Below the pieces are notes generated by a model. It did not search any database and was not told the DNA's origin. It saw nothing but the letters and a program-made list of their open reading frames with translations. 64,000 bases of DNA, from the NCBI GenBank assembly GCA_015069425.1, contig SVIP01000001.1, forward strand, positions 1-64,000, given 5' to 3'. Shown here piece after piece: positions 61,858-64,000 of this stretch. The translations under genes were made by a program, and so were the position numbers. Within the stretch, counting starts at the first letter, position 1, and every line of letters starts with the position of its first letter. The DNA is from Clostridiales bacterium (GTDB lineage Bacteria > Bacillota > Clostridia > Christensenellales > Borkfalkiaceae).

Positions 61858-64000
61858 CGAACGATATTTTGCACAACAAATCCTAAGTCTTTTATTGTAT
61901 TTTCAATAATTTCTTTTGCAACGTTTTCACTACTTGAAATCGTTGCTTTTTTATTTTCTAAACTTACTTCAACTTTTTGTACTCCCTTTATTTTAGAAAG
62001 CGCACTTTCGACCTTAAAAGCACAATGATTACAATGCATTCCTTCAATTAATATAGTTAAATTATATTTACTGACTTTTGTTTTAGAATTTTTACTGCCT
62101 TTATTTACTCTTAAAGCATTACTCACTACAAATAATGAACTAATCGACATCATTGCTGATGCTATTGCAGGTGTTAGCGTTATATTTGCAAACGAAAGCA
62201 CGCCCCCTGCAATTGGAATTCCTATCACGTTATAAAAAAATGCCCAAAATAAATTTTGCTTTATTATTTTATTAGTTTTTTTACTTATCTCTAACGTCTT
62301 TTTTATTGCCGTTAACGATCCGTTCACAATTACTACGTCCGCACTATTAATGGCAACGTCTGTTCCCGTCCCCATTGCTATTCCTATATCAGAAGTTCTA
62401 AGCGCTGGGCTATCGTTAATTCCATCACCGACCATAGCCGTTATATAACCTTGTTTTTTGTACTTTTCAACCGTTAAATATTTATCTTCTGGTAAAACTT
62501 CGTATAAAAATTCATCTATACCTACCTCATTTGCTATATCTTTAGCAGTACTTTTATTATCGCCCGTTATCATTACAGTTTTAATGCCACTCTTTTTAAG
62601 TTCTGTTATTGCCTTTTTACTGTCTTTCTTTACTCTATCCGCTAATGCAAATACTGAAATTAATTGATAATCGTCTGCAAAATATAAAATAGTTTTCGCA
62701 CTTAAATCCTTAACAATACTTACGTCGATATACGGTGGCAAAATTTTGTTATTGCCCAAATAATATTTTACGTTATCCACCTTTCCTATAATACCGCTAC
62801 CGATTACGTATTCGTATTCTTGAACGGTCTTTTCTGATTTACCACAATATTCAATAACACTTTGCGCTAAAGGATGGTTTGATTTGCTTTCTAGTGCGGA
62901 TATTATTGGAAAAAGCGTTTCATTTGCCTCTCCTGTATAATTTATATAGTCAACGACACAAGGTTTACCCTCTGTTATTGTTGCAGTCTTATCCAATAAA
63001 ACGCAATTTATCTTATGAGCAGACTGTAAAACTTCGGCATTTTTAAACAAAATCCCCTCGCTCGCCCCCCTGCCTGTTCCAGCCATTACCGCTACGGGGG
63101 TGGCTAATCCAAGTGCACACGGACAAGAAACTACTAAAACTGATATACCAAAATTAAAGGCTTTATAAAGGTCTTTAGTAATTAAACACCAAACGATAAA
63201 AGTTATTACGGATATTACCGTTACTATTGGCACAAAAACACTGGATACTTTATCCGCAATTTTCTGAATAGGGGCTTTACTTGCACCAGCATCCTTTACC
63301 ATTTCTACTATTTTAGAAAATAAAGTATCATTACCTACCTTATCGGCTTTTAATTTAATATATCCGTCTTTTAATATGCTCCCTGAATTTACCTTTCCGA
63401 ATACAGTTATTTCTTCTGGAATACTCTCTCCAGTTATTGCCGATTTATCTATGCTAGCAAGTCCCTCTACAACAATACCGTCGACAGGTACGTAATCGCC
63501 TGCTTTTAATAAAATAACGTCGCCTTTTTTCAACTCACCAGTTAAAACGGTTATTTCCACACCGTCTTTAATTAAAGTTACGGTTTTGGGTAATAATTTA
63601 TTTAATGAATCAATAGCATCGCCCGTCTTAATCTTTGATAATTCTTCTAACCATTTCCCTAAAGTTACCAAAGAAACAACCATTGCTCCCCCTTCAAAAA
63701 AGGTATGTGTTGGATTTTGTTTACCCGATAATAGTAAAACCGTTACCACTACGCTATATAAATATGCGGAAATTGAACCTAGAGAAACTAAGGTATCCAT
63801 ATTGGGAGAACCATGGCAAATCGCTTTAGTTCCGTTGATGAAAAATTTTCTATTTATAACTAAAATAATAGTTGCCAAAATAAACTGAATTATAAAATTA
63901 ATTTGTTTTTTCGGTAGGGGCAGTGACAACATATTCCCCATGCAAAAGTACATTAACGGAATAAGCAGACAAAGAGAGATAATAAATCGATTTTTAAGAA
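61854..64000 (-). CDS. Copper-type P1B-ATPase with C-terminal HMA domain (partial, N-terminus beyond right edge)
   Basis: The reading frame is open to the window edge, so residues before about LKNRFIISLCLL are missing. Features: TGES in SAITGESIPEE, CPC metal site VSCPCALGLATP, hinge GDGINDSPALRTSDIG, and Cu-type helices with FYNVIGIPIAGG and MSISSLFVVSNALR. The phosphorylation motif is LDKTATITEG (62979-62993): Ala replaces the nearly invariant Gly of DKTGT. A heavy-metal-associated domain (EGMHCNHCAFKVE) sits at the C-terminus. It exports monovalent copper if functional. Confidence 0.93.
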   Translation of the reverse strand, partial: LKNRFIISLCLLIPLMYFCMGNMLSLPLPKKQINFIIQFILATIILVINRKFFINGTKAICHGSPNMDTLVSLGSISAYLYSVVVTVLLLSGKQNPTHTFFEGGAMVVSLVTLGKWLEELSKIKTGDAIDSLNKLLPKTVTLIKDGVEITVLTGELKKGDVILLKAGDYVPVDGIVVEGLASIDKSAITGESIPEEITVFGKVNSGSILKDGYIKLKADKVGNDTLFSKIVEMVKDAGASKAPIQKIADKVSSVFVPIVTVISVITFIVWCLITKDLYKAFNFGISVLVVSCPCALGLATPVAVMAGTGRGASEGILFKNAEVLQSAHKINCVLLDKTATITEGKPCVVDYINYTGEANETLFPIISALESKSNHPLAQSVIEYCGKSEKTVQEYEYVIGSGIIGKVDNVKYYLGNNKILPPYIDVSIVKDLSAKTILYFADDYQLISVFALADRVKKDSKKAITELKKSGIKTVMITGDNKSTAKDIANEVGIDEFLYEVLPEDKYLTVEKYKKQGYITAMVGDGINDSPALRTSDIGIAMGTGTDVAINSADVVIVNGSLTAIKKTLEISKKTNKIIKQNLFWAFFYNVIGIPIAGGVLSFANITLTPAIASAMMSISSLFVVSNALRVNKGSKNSKTKVSKYNLTILIEGMHCNHCAFKVESALSKIKGVQKVEVSLENKKATISSSENVAKEIIENTIKDLGFVVQNIVR

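Overview
The window comes from an AT-rich, Gram-positive-type bacterium of the Bacillota, probably a gut-associated member of the Clostridia. The support is the gene order rpmB / asp23-yloV-recG, a T-box leader on thrS next to a ytxC-like gene, spmA/spmB, many lipobox lipoproteins with strong Shine-Dalgarno (SD) sites, and a large BspA-type surface protein. SpmA/SpmB and YtxC suggest a spore-forming ancestry. A finer placement (for example Christensenellales) would be a guess. No rRNA, tRNA, CRISPR array or insertion sequence was recognised. No gene-free gap exceeds 300 bases; the longest, about 254 bases at 59758-60011, holds a terminator and the promoter of a two-component system.

Positions 1-34.8 kb are a carbohydrate-acquisition region. 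A minus-strand gene series starting at 16246 encodes a cytoplasmic GH28-like enzyme, a sugar-binding lipoprotein, two ABC permeases (no ATPase), and four exported proteins: an Ig-like surface protein, a DUF4838 lipoprotein, a small Ig-like lipoprotein and a giant leucine-rich-repeat lipoprotein that runs off the left edge. An AraC-type regulator is divergent from it. A second minus-strand operon (25045 to 17374) encodes sugar kinase, fucose/arabinose-type isomerase, class II aldolase, DUF4432 epimerase-like protein, aldo/keto reductase and GH36 alpha-galactosidase, with a divergent PocR-domain AraC regulator. Next come a tandem SGNH esterase, a beta-helix glycosidase, a DUF6067/GH123-like enzyme, a second FGGY kinase and a DeoR regulator. 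Divergent from DeoR are a triosephosphate-isomerase-like gene and a YjbQ gene. I infer breakdown of a branched, pectin-like glycan, with sugars entering glycolysis by an isomerase-kinase-aldolase route.

Positions 34.9-64 kb are mostly core genes: YitT, HAD phosphatase, a polar amino-acid ABC transporter whose binding protein appears circularly permuted and whose ATPase carries a large insertion, an amidase, DegV, an XRE membrane regulator, recG, yloV, asp23, rpmB, cysK, a YfcE-type phosphodiesterase, rdgB, rsmA, tatD, metG, spmA, a frameshifted spmB, thrS, ytxC, a Ca-type P-ATPase, a phosphoribosyltransferase, a two-component system and a copper P-ATPase that runs off the right edge.

The points most worth following are: the permuted binding protein and its unusual ATPase; spmB broken inside a TA microsatellite; several genes whose -10 box ends 6-7 bases before ATG (candidate leaderless mRNAs); a copper ATPase with DKTAT in place of DKTGT; and regularly spaced operator candidates for the AraC and DeoR regulators.
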